Shown here: piece after piece, positions 8,843 through 18,555 of the stretch | Position numbering within the stretch: position 1 is the stretch's first letter | Layout: each line of letters starts with the position of its first letter | Assembly: GCF_030419005.1 (NCBI RefSeq) | Contig: NZ_CP106951.1 | Span: 4,898,001-4,962,000, forward strand | Length of the DNA stretch: 64,000 nucleotides | Direction: 5' to 3' | Source: Eleftheria terrae | Lineage (GTDB): Bacteria; Pseudomonadota; Gammaproteobacteria; Burkholderiales; Burkholderiaceae_C | The notes under the pieces: generated by a model | The model's input: the letters and a program-made list of their open reading frames with translations, nothing else | The model's database searches: none | What the model was told of the DNA's origin: nothing | Made by a program: the position numbers and the translations under genes

Positions 8843-11065
8843 ATGTCTTATGAACGCCTGATGACACGCGTGGGTGCCGCCTCGACCAGCGGGCGGGCGG
8901 CGTCGTCCGACGCATTGCCGCGCCGTGCATTCTTGAAGCTGGCGGCCGGCTCGGGTTTCGCGCTGGGCTGTTTTCCGGCGCTGGCCGCCGAGCCACCGTC
9001 CAGCACCGCCAGCCTGCCGCCAGAGCGGCAGCCCTCGGCCTTCCTGAGGGTGGAGCCGGACGGCAGCGTCGTGGTGCAGGTCAACCGGCTGGACTTCGGG
9101 CAGGGCGTGCAAACCGCGTTGCCGATGCTGGTGGCCGAGGAGCTGGATGCGGACTGGAGCCAGGTGCGCGGCGAGCTGGCGCCAGCTGGCGACGCCTACA
9201 AGGACCCGAACTTCCACCTGCAGATGACGGGCGGCTCGAACTCGGTGCGCAGTTCCTGGAACCAGTACCGTGAACTGGGCGCCCGCGCGCGGGCCATGTT
9301 CGTGGCCGCCGCGGCGCAGCGCTGGTCGGTGCCGGCCTCGCAGGTGCAGGTGCGTGACGGGGTGGTCACGGCCGCCGGCCAGCAGGCCACCTTCGGCGAA
9401 CTGGCGCAGGACGCCATGCGTCAGCCGGTGCCGCAGGCGGTGACGCTGAAGGCGCCGCAGGACTTTCGGCTGCTGGGGCGGCCGACGCCGCGGCTGGATG
9501 CGGCAGCCAAGTCCAGCGGTCGCCAGGTGTTCGGCATGGACTACAAGCCGCCCGGTTGCAAGGTGGTGGTGATTGCCCGGCCGCCGGTGTTCGGTGCCCG
9601 TCTTGCGCGGCTCGATGCCACCGCCGCCCGCGCGGTGCGCGGCGTGGTCGAGGTTCTCAAGGTGCCGCTGGACCGCGGTGCCAGCGGCGTGGCGGTGGTG
9701 GCCGACGGCTATTGGCCGGCCCGCCAGGGGCGGGAAGCGCTGCAGCTGGAATGGGACAGCTCGGGCGTCGAGAAGGTGGACACCGATCGCCTGCTGGCCC
9801 GTTATCGGGAGCTGGCCCGCCAACCCGGGATGAAGGCGCGCGAGGCCGACCTGAGCCGCCTGGCCGAGGCGCCCCGCCGCATCACCGCGGAGTACAGCTT
9901 TCCCTATCTGGCCCATGCGCCGATGGAGCCGCTGAACTGCGTCATCGAGTTGCAGGAGCGCGGTTGCAAGGTCTGGGCCGGCTCGCAGTTCCAGACGGTG
10001 GACCAGGCCGCGGTAGCCGCGGCACTGGGCTTGAAAGTGGGGCAGGTCGAACTGGTGACGATGATGGCCGGTGGCGGCTTCGGCCGGCGGGCGGTGCCGA
10101 CCTCCGACTACCTGGTGGAGGCCGCGCATGTTGCCCGCGCCTGGCAGGCAGCCGGGCACCGCGGGCCGCTGAAGCTGATCTGGAGCCGTGAGGACGACCT
10201 GCGCGGCGGCTACTACCGCCCGATGCATGTGCACCGTGCGGACATTGGCTTCGATGCTAGCGGGCGGGTGCTCGGGTGGAAGCACACCATCGTCGGCCAG
10301 TCGCTGGTCACCGGCACGCCGTTCGAGGCCTTCATGGTCAAGAACGGCGTCGACAGCGTGGCGGTCGAGGGCGTGGTCGACACGCCTTACGACCTGCCGC
10401 TGGCGCTCGAGGTGCATCATCCCCAGGTCAATGTGCCGGTGCTCTGGTGGCGCTCGGTGGGCCACACGCACACGGCCTATGTGATGGAGACGCTGGTGGA
10501 CGAGATCGCGCACGCCAGCGGCCAGGACCCGGTGGCCTACCGCCGCCGGCTGTGGGGTGGCCGGCATCCGCGCCACCTGGCCGCGCTCGAGCTGGCGGTG
10601 CAGCGCTCCGGCTATGGCAAGCGCCGGCTGCCGGCGGGCCGCGCCTGGGGCGTTGCGGTGCACGAGTCGTTCGGCTCGGTGGTGGCCTGGGTCGTCGAAG
10701 CGTCGATGCGGGAAGGCCAGCCGGTGCTGCACCGGGCGACGGCCGGCGTGCATTGCAATTTCGCGGTCAATCCGCTCACGGTGGAAGCGCAGGTCCAGGG
10801 CGCGGCGCTGATGGCGCTGGGCACCACCTTGCCGGGCGCCGCCATCACGCTGAAAGACGGCGTCGTGCAGCAGGGCAATTTCAGCGACTACACCGTGCCA
10901 CGCCTGCCGCAGATGCCGGAAGTGGCGGTGCACATCGTGCCCAGCGCCGATGCACCGACCGGCATTGGCGAGCCGGGCCTGCCGCCGCTGGCCCCTGCCT
11001 TCGCGAACGCGTTGGCGACCTTGACCGGCCGGCGCTTGCGTGATTTGCCCTTCGCGACCGCGTGA
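8843..11065 (+). CDS. iorB: Isoquinoline 1-oxidoreductase-type beta subunit (molybdopterin binding)
   Basis: 740 residues. Large catalytic subunit of the xanthine oxidase superfamily. It begins with a twin-arginine signal ([18 protein letters not shown], about residues 26-45), so the holoenzyme is probably exported folded to the periplasm with its partner. Family segments include [41 protein letters not shown] and [17 protein letters not shown] with the conserved catalytic-type Glu near the end. The start at 8843 follows GAGGAG overlapping the upstream stop. No XdhC-like maturation protein is present, but a nucleotidyltransferase follows. Confidence 0.9.
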   Translation: MSYERLMTRVGAASTSGRAASSDALPRRAFLKLAAGSGFALGCFPALAAEPPSSTASLPPERQPSAFLRVEPDGSVVVQVNRLDFGQGVQTALPMLVAEELDADWSQVRGELAPAGDAYKDPNFHLQMTGGSNSVRSSWNQYRELGARARAMFVAAAAQRWSVPASQVQVRDGVVTAAGQQATFGELAQDAMRQPVPQAVTLKAPQDFRLLGRPTPRLDAAAKSSGRQVFGMDYKPPGCKVVVIARPPVFGARLARLDATAARAVRGVVEVLKVPLDRGASGVAVVADGYWPARQGREALQLEWDSSGVEKVDTDRLLARYRELARQPGMKAREADLSRLAEAPRRITAEYSFPYLAHAPMEPLNCVIELQERGCKVWAGSQFQTVDQAAVAAALGLKVGQVELVTMMAGGGFGRRAVPTSDYLVEAAHVARAWQAAGHRGPLKLIWSREDDLRGGYYRPMHVHRADIGFDASGRVLGWKHTIVGQSLVTGTPFEAFMVKNGVDSVAVEGVVDTPYDLPLALEVHHPQVNVPVLWWRSVGHTHTAYVMETLVDEIAHASGQDPVAYRRRLWGGRHPRHLAALELAVQRSGYGKRRLPAGRAWGVAVHESFGSVVAWVVEASMREGQPVLHRATAGVHCNFAVNPLTVEAQVQGAALMALGTTLPGAAITLKDGVVQQGNFSDYTVPRLPQMPEVAVHIVPSADAPTGIGEPGLPPLAPAFANALATLTGRRLRDLPFATA

Positions 11066-11236
11066 ATCTCCGTTGGTGCAGAAACGTCATCGCTGTGCAA
11101 GGCTTGCCGGAAATTTGAGGGGCGGGCTAGCCCTTAGGGGCAGATCCCAGTTCCAAGGCGGAATGCGGGCTTTCATCCTGTGGGCGTCCCCTCCGTCACA
11201 TGGAGGGCCCCTGACCAGCCGAGAGAGGAGCCCCGG

Positions 11237-11881
11237 ATGAATGCCGTACCGGTGGTGATCGTCCTTGCTGCCGGTGCCGGCACGCGATTCAGAGGGCATA
11301 GCCACAAGCTGACCCAGGCCTTCGCAGGCTCCACGGTGCTCGGCACCACGCTGTCGCAGGTGATTGCCAGTCGCCTGCCGCTGGTGGTCGTCACCACCGC
11401 CGCGCTGCGCGAACTGGTCAAGAGCCACGTCGCCAGCCACGACGTGGTGGTGGTGCCCGACCCGCCCGCCCGGGGCCGCGACCCGGCCGACCCGCTCGGC
11501 ATGGGCTATTCGATTGCGGCCGGCGTGCGCGCGCGCGGCGACTCGCCCGGCTGGCTGGTGCTGCCAGGCGACATGCCGATGGTGCGGCCGGAGACCCTGC
11601 GCGCGGTGGTGGACGGCTTGGCCGACCACCCGGTGGCCTATGCGCAGCATGGAGGCCGGCGCGGCCACCCGGTGGCTTTCGCCGCCGAGCTGTTTTCGGA
11701 GCTGGCGACCCTGACCGGTGACGAGGGCGCCCGCCGGATCGTGGCGCGCTACCCGGCTGCGGCGGTCGAGGTGCCCGATCCCGGTGTGCTGCTCGACCTC
11801 GACACCGAAGACGACCTGCACCGGCTGCGGCAGTTCCACGCCGCGCCCTCGCTGTCCCGGCCGATGCGGCCGGGAGCCTGA
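11237..11881 (+). CDS. MocA-like molybdenum cofactor nucleotidyltransferase
   Basis: 214 residues. The N-terminal LAAGAGTRFRG is the nucleotide-binding loop of MobA/MocA-type NTP transferases and LPGDMPMV is the metal-binding strand. MocA makes the cytosine dinucleotide form of molybdopterin used by xanthine-oxidase-family enzymes. The placement 171 bp after iorB supports a role in maturing that enzyme, though this is inference. The ATG at 11237 is preceded by GAGAGGAG. A closely related family member acting on another sugar-nucleotide is possible. Confidence 0.75.
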   Translation: MNAVPVVIVLAAGAGTRFRGHSHKLTQAFAGSTVLGTTLSQVIASRLPLVVVTTAALRELVKSHVASHDVVVVPDPPARGRDPADPLGMGYSIAAGVRARGDSPGWLVLPGDMPMVRPETLRAVVDGLADHPVAYAQHGGRRGHPVAFAAELFSELATLTGDEGARRIVARYPAAAVEVPDPGVLLDLDTEDDLHRLRQFHAAPSLSRPMRPGA

Positions 11882-11946
11882 AGCAAGGGCTGCGTGAGGC
11901 GGTGGCGGGCCGCCGGGCGGCGCGCTGTCACCGCCGGTGGGCCGGC

Positions 11947-12588
11947 TCAAGCCAGCAGGGCATGTTCGCGTGCCAGGGCCAGCACGGCAGCCACCGCACG
12001 GTCGCGGATGCCGTGCTCACGCAGGCAGGCATCGGTGCGCGTCACATACTCGAGCGTGCTGCCATAGCGGCCGCGCGCCTGCCTCAGGATCTCTACCAGG
12101 CGCTCAGGCGTCAGCTCGCCGGTGTAGTTGGGGCTGCGCCGGCTCAGCGTGAAGCCCAGCGCCTGGACCGGGCCTTGTGCCGTGCGGCAATGCAGCCACT
12201 TCGGATCGTAGACGCCGGTCGGCATCTCCCGCAGCCAGAGGCGGTCGAGCTCCGCGCGGGCGCACGCCCGGGGCACACGCAACACCATGCCCTTGCAGGC
12301 GCCGCCGGAGATGAGCGCGAACACCAGTCCTGGCAACTGCGGGGAACCGCGGTTCACCCGCGACCACATCTTCAGCGCGCGATGCCAGCCATGCACCTCG
12401 GCCAGCCGGCATTCGCTGTGCTCGACTTCGGGATTCCAGATCAGCGAGGCATACCCGAAGACCCACAGGTCTTGCCCGGGGTCCCAGCCGCGCAGTGTCT
12501 GCTGCAGCAGCAGCTGCGGGTCGCGCACCTGCAGCGTGTCGAGGCTGGCCGGCGGGTCGGGCAGGGTGTGGGGGACTGGCACAGGCAA
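11947..12588 (-). CDS. ChaC-like gamma-glutamylcyclotransferase
   Basis: 213 residues. The WVFGYASLIWNP motif near residue 42 is the ChaC signature, followed by CRLAEVHGWHRAL and the later PNYTGELTPERLVEIL. ChaC proteins degrade glutathione to 5-oxoproline and Cys-Gly in the cytosol. The catalytic Glu is probably within LWLREMPTGVYDP. Length and motif order match the family. It is a stand-alone gene convergent with the nucleotidyltransferase. Confidence 0.88.
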   Translation of the reverse strand: MPVPVPHTLPDPPASLDTLQVRDPQLLLQQTLRGWDPGQDLWVFGYASLIWNPEVEHSECRLAEVHGWHRALKMWSRVNRGSPQLPGLVFALISGGACKGMVLRVPRACARAELDRLWLREMPTGVYDPKWLHCRTAQGPVQALGFTLSRRSPNYTGELTPERLVEILRQARGRYGSTLEYVTRTDACLREHGIRDRAVAAVLALAREHALLA

Positions 12589-12671
12589 GGCAGGGCCGGG
12601 GTGGGCGGCCAGGAGTGGCGGGCGCCACTATGATCGCTCACTTCTGAACATTGCCAAGGGAGCCGAGCCGG

Positions 12672-13133
12672 ATGTCCTCCATGAAGCAGGGTGTGTCCAC
12701 GCGCCGCCGTTGGTGGGTTGCCGGCCTGGCTGCCGCCGTGCTGGGCGTGGCGGGGCTGGCCTGGGTACAGCGGGCCGGCCCGCCTGCCGATCTCCCGGCC
12801 GCCAGCGCCGATGGCGGCCCGGAGGCCGCGGCGACGCTGCCGCCGCCACCGCTGGCACGGCTGCAGTTTCGCGCGGATGCGAGCCTGCCGTCGGAATCGC
12901 TGGACCTGTTGGCCCAGGCAGCGCAGGAGGTGCGCACCAGCGGGCGCACCGTGCTGATCGCGCCCATCCTGCGCGATGAAGGCGACCGCGAGCTGGCGCT
13001 GCGCCAGGCCGAATCGGTTCACCACACCCTGCAGGCCAACGGTGTGCAGGATCTGCAGCTCGCGATCCTGCCGCCGGCCGTCGGTGCCCCGGCCGACCAG
13101 CCGGGACCGCATATCGAGTTGCGCCTGCAATGA
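12672..13133 (+). CDS. Hypothetical membrane-anchored protein, OmpA-C-like fold possible
   Basis: 153 residues. A short basic N-terminus (STRRRWW) leads into one hydrophobic helix (about 16-33), then a Pro/Ala-rich linker and a domain of about 90 residues. The region FRADASLPSESLDLLAQAAQ and the following alternating helices and strands resemble a divergent OmpA/MotB C-terminal peptidoglycan-binding domain, but the conserved residues are not clear. AGGGAG precedes the ATG. Divergent from the ChaC-like gene. No function is assigned. Confidence 0.6.
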   Translation: MSSMKQGVSTRRRWWVAGLAAAVLGVAGLAWVQRAGPPADLPAASADGGPEAAATLPPPPLARLQFRADASLPSESLDLLAQAAQEVRTSGRTVLIAPILRDEGDRELALRQAESVHHTLQANGVQDLQLAILPPAVGAPADQPGPHIELRLQ

Positions 13134-13279
13134 TGCCGGCGCGCAGGAACGGCCCCGCAGGCCGCTGAAGGACGGCGCGGTGTGCCGTTCACGGGCGGGA
13201 AAATGCGCGTCTCCCACGGCCGCCCGTCCGTCCTCCTGCGCCTATGACCCAGGCAGCGGCGGGGCGGGCTCCAGTTGAT

Positions 13280-13308
13280 TTGACGATGTAACTTGGTTAC
13301 CTAATAAT
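13280..13308 (+). promoter_or_regulatory. edd promoter
   Basis: TTGACG (13280-13285) and AATAAT (13303-13308) are spaced by 17 bp, a near-consensus sigma70 promoter about 45 bp before edd. Confidence 0.6.
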
Positions 13309-13327
13309 CGCCCAGTAAGTTACATCG
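13284..13327. promoter_or_regulatory. HexR-like operator and long inverted repeat in edd promoter
   Basis: TGTAA-N5-TTACC (13287-13301) fills the space between -35 and -10 and resembles the HexR consensus TGTAAT-N3-ATTACA known from proteobacterial sugar catabolism genes. In addition CGATGTAACT (13284-13293) and AGTTACATCG (13318-13327) form a perfect 10-bp inverted repeat around the -10 and start site. HexR itself is not in the window. Confidence 0.5.
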
Positions 13328-13351
13328 CTACTCAACAATCCGACACCCCGC

Positions 13352-15166
<1,815 letters not shown>

Positions 15167-15198
15167 CGCCCTGATCCATCGAAGAACGAAAGGACTGC

Positions 15199-15822
15199 AT
15201 GAACACGCTCGAACTGGCCGCTCACGGCCCCGTCATCCCCGTCATCGTCATCGACCGCCTGGAAGATGCGGTCCCGCTCGCCGAAGCACTGGTGGCGGGC
15301 GGGGTGCGGGTGCTGGAGGTGACACTGCGCACGCCGGTGGCGCTGCAGTGCATGGAGGCCATCGCCAAGGCGGTGCCGGACGCCATCGTCGGCGCCGGCA
15401 CGGTGCGTACCGCGCTGGACGCCAAGGCAGTGCGCGATGCCGGCTGCCACTTCGCGGTCAGCCCGGGCTACACGCCCGAGATCGGCCGCGTCTGCCAGGA
15501 GCTGGGCCTGCCGCTGCTGCCCGGCGTGGCCACCGGCAGCGAGGTCATGACGGCCAATGCCGATGGCTACCACTTCCTGAAGTTCTTCCCGGCGACCGCG
15601 GCCGGTGGCATCCCGATGCTCAAGGCCTTTGCCGGGCCGTTCGCCGATGTGTCCTTCTGCCCCACCGGCGGCATCACGCCCGAGACGGCGGGGCAGTTCC
15701 TGGCCCTGCCGAACGTGAAGGTGTGCGGTGGCTCGTGGCTGACTCCGGCCGAGGCGGTGAAGGCCCGCGACTGGGCGACCATCACGCGGCTGGCCCGCGA
15801 GGCAAGCGCGCTGCGCGGCTGA
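15199..15822 (+). CDS. eda: KDPG/KHG aldolase
   Basis: 207 residues. Cleaves 2-keto-3-deoxy-6-phosphogluconate to pyruvate and glyceraldehyde 3-phosphate. The catalytic region is visible: [11 protein letters not shown] with the conserved Glu, [18 protein letters not shown], and the Schiff-base lysine in [21 protein letters not shown] precedes the ATG. Follows edd in the same operon and completes the Entner-Doudoroff route together with gntK elsewhere in the window. Confidence 0.98.
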   Translation: MNTLELAAHGPVIPVIVIDRLEDAVPLAEALVAGGVRVLEVTLRTPVALQCMEAIAKAVPDAIVGAGTVRTALDAKAVRDAGCHFAVSPGYTPEIGRVCQELGLPLLPGVATGSEVMTANADGYHFLKFFPATAAGGIPMLKAFAGPFADVSFCPTGGITPETAGQFLALPNVKVCGGSWLTPAEAVKARDWATITRLAREASALRG

Positions 15823-15895
15823 GCAGGACCGTGGCGTGCAGGGCCGGTCACGAGGCCGGGTGCCCTGCCGCCGCGGCGAGCCGCGCCATGCCGGT

Positions 15896-16285
15896 TCAGG
15901 CCGGCTTGCGTTCGATCAGTTCGATCTTGTAGCCGTCCGGGTCGGTCACGAAGGCGATCACCGTGTGGCCGCCCTTGACCGGGCCGGCTTCCCGCGTCAC
16001 CTGGCCGCCGTGGGCGCGAATGCGCTCGCAGGCGGCATAGGCGTCGGGCACTTCGATGGCGATGTGGCCGTAGGCCGTCCCCATCTCGTACTGCTCCACG
16101 CCGTAGTTGTAGGTGAGTTCGAGCTCCGCATGCTCGGGATTCGAGCCGTAGCCAACGAAGGCGAGCGAGTATTGCTGTTCCGGGCGGTCGGTGGTGCGCA
16201 GCAGTTGCATGCCCATGACCTGGGTGTAGAAGTCGATCGAGCGCTGCAGGTTGCCCACGCGCAGCATGGTGTGGAGAAGTCTCAT
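15896..16285 (-). CDS. gloA: Lactoylglutathione lyase (glyoxalase I)
   Basis: 129 residues. Converts the methylglyoxal-glutathione hemithioacetal to S-lactoylglutathione. Metal ligands are visible: His5 in [10 protein letters not shown], Glu in HAELELTYN, His in YGHIAIEV and Glu in YKIELIERK. Its ATG overlaps the stop of the upstream thioesterase gene (ATGA type), so the two are translationally coupled. Confidence 0.97.
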   Translation of the reverse strand: MRLLHTMLRVGNLQRSIDFYTQVMGMQLLRTTDRPEQQYSLAFVGYGSNPEHAELELTYNYGVEQYEMGTAYGHIAIEVPDAYAACERIRAHGGQVTREAGPVKGGHTVIAFVTDPDGYKIELIERKPA

Positions 16286-16863
16286 CGGGATGGCGGGTCG
16301 TTGCGGGTGCGCTCCGGTGCGGAGCCGGGAAGGTCGAGGATAAAGCAGGTCGTCGATGCATGCGCGTAGAGCGTGCCATCGGGGCCGCAGAGCCGGCCTT
16401 CGGCGGTGCCCATGCGCTGGCCGGCATGGATGACCCGGCCTTCGGCCCGCACCAGCGGCACCTTTTCGGTGAGCGCCTTGACGTAGTTGATCTTCAACTC
16501 CACCGTGGTGTAGGTCTTGCCCACGGGCAGCGTGGAATGCACCGCGCAGGCCACCGCCGAATCAAGCAGCGTTGCGATCCAGCCGCCATGCACGCTGCCC
16601 AGCGGGTTGTAGTGCTTGAACTGCGGCCGGCCCTGGAAGGCGACACGCCCATGCTCGGCCTCGACCAGCAGGAAGTCGAGCGTCTGCGCGATCGGGGCGG
16701 GCGGCAGTTCGCCATTCAGCATGGCCTGGAACACCTCCAGGCCGGTCTTGCCCTGTACCTGTTCCAGCCGGCTCAGCCCGGGTGCCAACAGCCGGCTGCG
16801 CACGTCCTCTTCGCGGGCTTGCCATGCGGCCAGCGTCTCATTGACCGTGGCGGCGACATTCAT
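16282..16863 (-). CDS. PaaI-family hotdog thioesterase
   Basis: 193 residues. The hotdog-fold segment [20 protein letters not shown] carries the PaaI-type HGG motif, and [19 protein letters not shown] is the central strand region. Such enzymes hydrolyse acyl- or aryl-CoA thioesters. There is a roughly 60-residue N-terminal extension before the domain. GAAGGAG lies 6 bp before the ATG. It is divergent from a MarR regulator across a 57-bp gap full of AACAATT palindromes, so regulation by that protein is likely. Confidence 0.88.
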   Translation of the reverse strand: MNVAATVNETLAAWQAREEDVRSRLLAPGLSRLEQVQGKTGLEVFQAMLNGELPPAPIAQTLDFLLVEAEHGRVAFQGRPQFKHYNPLGSVHGGWIATLLDSAVACAVHSTLPVGKTYTTVELKINYVKALTEKVPLVRAEGRVIHAGQRMGTAEGRLCGPDGTLYAHASTTCFILDLPGSAPERTRNDPPSR

Positions 16864-16880
16864 GCTTCACTCCTTCAATG

Positions 16881-16913
16881 AATTGTTGTAATAACAATTG
16901 TTGTGCCTACAAT
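16881..16913. promoter_or_regulatory. MarR-type operator and promoter between thioesterase and MarR genes
   Basis: AATTGTT-GTAAT-AACAATT (16881-16899) is a perfect inverted repeat and overlaps a second palindrome AACAATTGTT (16893-16902). On the plus strand TTGTAA (16886-16891) and TACAAT (16908-16913) make a promoter with a 16-bp spacer. The predicted start lies at or within one base of the MarR ATG at 16921. The AT-rich repeat contrasts with its surroundings. Confidence 0.65.
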
Positions 16914-16920
16914 ATATAGC

Positions 16921-17427
16921 ATGTTGAAAAACCGCCCCGGCACCGGCGCTAGCACCAATCCGGAGCCGGCCCGCACCGCCTCGGTGCCGCGCGGCTGCAC
17001 CAACCTGAAGCTGCGCCAGCTCACCCGTGCAGTGAGCCGGCACTACGACGCAGTGGTGGGTGCCACCGGTCTGAAAGGGACGCAGTATTCGCTGCTGTCC
17101 CAGTTGGTGCTGCACGGGCCGATGAAGCCATCGGCGTTGGCCGCGCATCTCAAGGTTGACCCCTCGACCCTCACGCGCAACCTGCAGCCGCTGGTGGCGC
17201 GCGGTTGGGTGGCACTCGGCCCGGGCGCCGACGCGCGCAGCCGGCTGGTGGCGGCCACCGAGGCGGGCCATGCCAAGCGGATCGAAGGGCAGCGGGCCTG
17301 GAAGCAGGCGCAACTGGCGCTCAACGAGAAGCTGGGCCCGGATCGGGTGGTGCAACTGCACGCCCTGCTCGACGAATGCCAGGCCCTGTTCGAGGCCGAT
17401 CCCGACGACGCCGAAGGGGATGCCTGA
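16921..17427 (+). CDS. MarR family transcriptional regulator
   Basis: 168 residues with a MarR winged helix-turn-helix. Helices run from LRQLTRAVSRHYDAVV, and the recognition region is MKPSALAAHLKVDPSTLTRNLQPLVARGWV followed by the wing (ADARSRLVAATEAG). The operator repeats in the divergent promoter suggest it represses itself and the thioesterase-gloA pair. The ATG at 16921 has no Shine-Dalgarno and lies about 7 bp from the predicted -10, suggesting a leaderless mRNA. The ligand is unknown. Confidence 0.88.
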   Translation: MLKNRPGTGASTNPEPARTASVPRGCTNLKLRQLTRAVSRHYDAVVGATGLKGTQYSLLSQLVLHGPMKPSALAAHLKVDPSTLTRNLQPLVARGWVALGPGADARSRLVAATEAGHAKRIEGQRAWKQAQLALNEKLGPDRVVQLHALLDECQALFEADPDDAEGDA

Positions 17428-17559
17428 ACACGGGCAGCCTCCGCCGCTCATTCCTGCGATGGCCGCGGCGCCAGCCGGCGTCAGGGGCCCCGTGGCGGCT
17501 GGCCCTGCGGCACGGCTTCTGCTTTCCGCCGCTCGTTCTCTTCTTGCGCCGAGTCATCC

Positions 17560-18231
17560 ATGCTGAGCTTGTTTGCCGCTGCCGTCGTGCTGGGCTTCCT
17601 CTTCAATGCGGCGCCCGGTGCGGTGTTTGCCGAAACCGTGCGCCAGGGGGTGCGAGGCGGTTTCCGGCCGGCCTTCGCGGTGCAGGTGGGCTCGCTGGTG
17701 GGGGATGCCTTGTGGGCGGTGTTGGGGCTGGCCGGGGTGGGCCTGCTCGTGCAAAGCCCAGCGCTGCGCCTGCCCATCGGCGTGGCGGGCGTGCTGTACC
17801 TGGCCTGGCTCGCCTGGGATGCCTGGCGGGCGGCCAATCAGGAGTTCGCCCTGCAGGCCGGGGGCATGCCGACCGAGGGGCGGCGTGCCTTGAGGGCCGG
17901 GGTGCTGCTGTCGGTCACCAATCCGCAGAATGTCGCGTACTGGGCCGCGCTCGGCAGTGCCATGGGGGCGGTTGGCGTCGCCCGGCCCACTGCGGCGCAC
18001 TACGGGGTGTTCTTCGCCGGCTTCATGCTGTCCTCGATCCTGTGGTGCTTCATCTGCGCGGCACTGGTGGATCGGGTGTTCCGCAGCGTCGGCCAGCACT
18101 GGGCCCGGCTGACCTACCGGGCCTGCGCGGTGGCCTTCCTGGCGCTGGCGTTGTCGTCACTGCGGGAGCTGGTGGTGCACGAGCGGCCGGCGTCGCCGCA
18201 GCCGCCGGCCGCCTTCCACGGCCAGCCTTGA
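17560..18231 (+). CDS. LysE/RhtB-family amino-acid exporter
   Basis: 223 residues with about six membrane helices. Motifs FNAAPGAVFAETVRQGVRGG at the N-terminus, GSLVGDALWAVLGLAGVG in the second helix pair and SVTNPQNVAYWAALG in the middle are characteristic of LysE/RhtB translocators, which export amino acids or derivatives by proton exchange. It lies 132 bp after the MarR gene on the same strand; substrate unknown. Confidence 0.9.
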   Translation: MLSLFAAAVVLGFLFNAAPGAVFAETVRQGVRGGFRPAFAVQVGSLVGDALWAVLGLAGVGLLVQSPALRLPIGVAGVLYLAWLAWDAWRAANQEFALQAGGMPTEGRRALRAGVLLSVTNPQNVAYWAALGSAMGAVGVARPTAAHYGVFFAGFMLSSILWCFICAALVDRVFRSVGQHWARLTYRACAVAFLALALSSLRELVVHERPASPQPPAAFHGQP

Positions 18232-18555
18232 GGCGCCCCGGGCCATCGACCTCCGGCCCGTAGCCAGCCAGCCTGGCCTCCGGGCCCACTCGCGGGCCCG
18301 GTGCAGCCGGTGCCGGGTGGTGGGTATGCCGAGGCCGAACTCGCGGCGCGCGGCCCCGGCATGGCGCGCCCGATACCGGGCGCTCTCTGGCGCACCGACG
18401 GGAGCGGCTGTCTCATGCGTGACTGGCGCGCGGCGCCGGCCGAGTCACCATCGGCGACTGGCGGCCGCTGCCGCGTGGGCTTGACCTCGCACGTCATGGT
18501 GCGGGCCGGCCGGCGCCGGCATGCTGGCGATCCACCCGATCCGAAGGGAACCCGC
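18232..18555. other. Gene-free spacer with hairpin
   Basis: This 324-bp gap has no convincing gene. The frame of the downstream oxidoreductase stays open through most of it, but there is no ribosome site and the residue composition is not protein-like. A hairpin (GGGCCC 18282-18287 with GGGCCC 18294-18299) may end the LysE transcript. GAAGGG at the 3' end serves the next gene. Confidence 0.5.
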
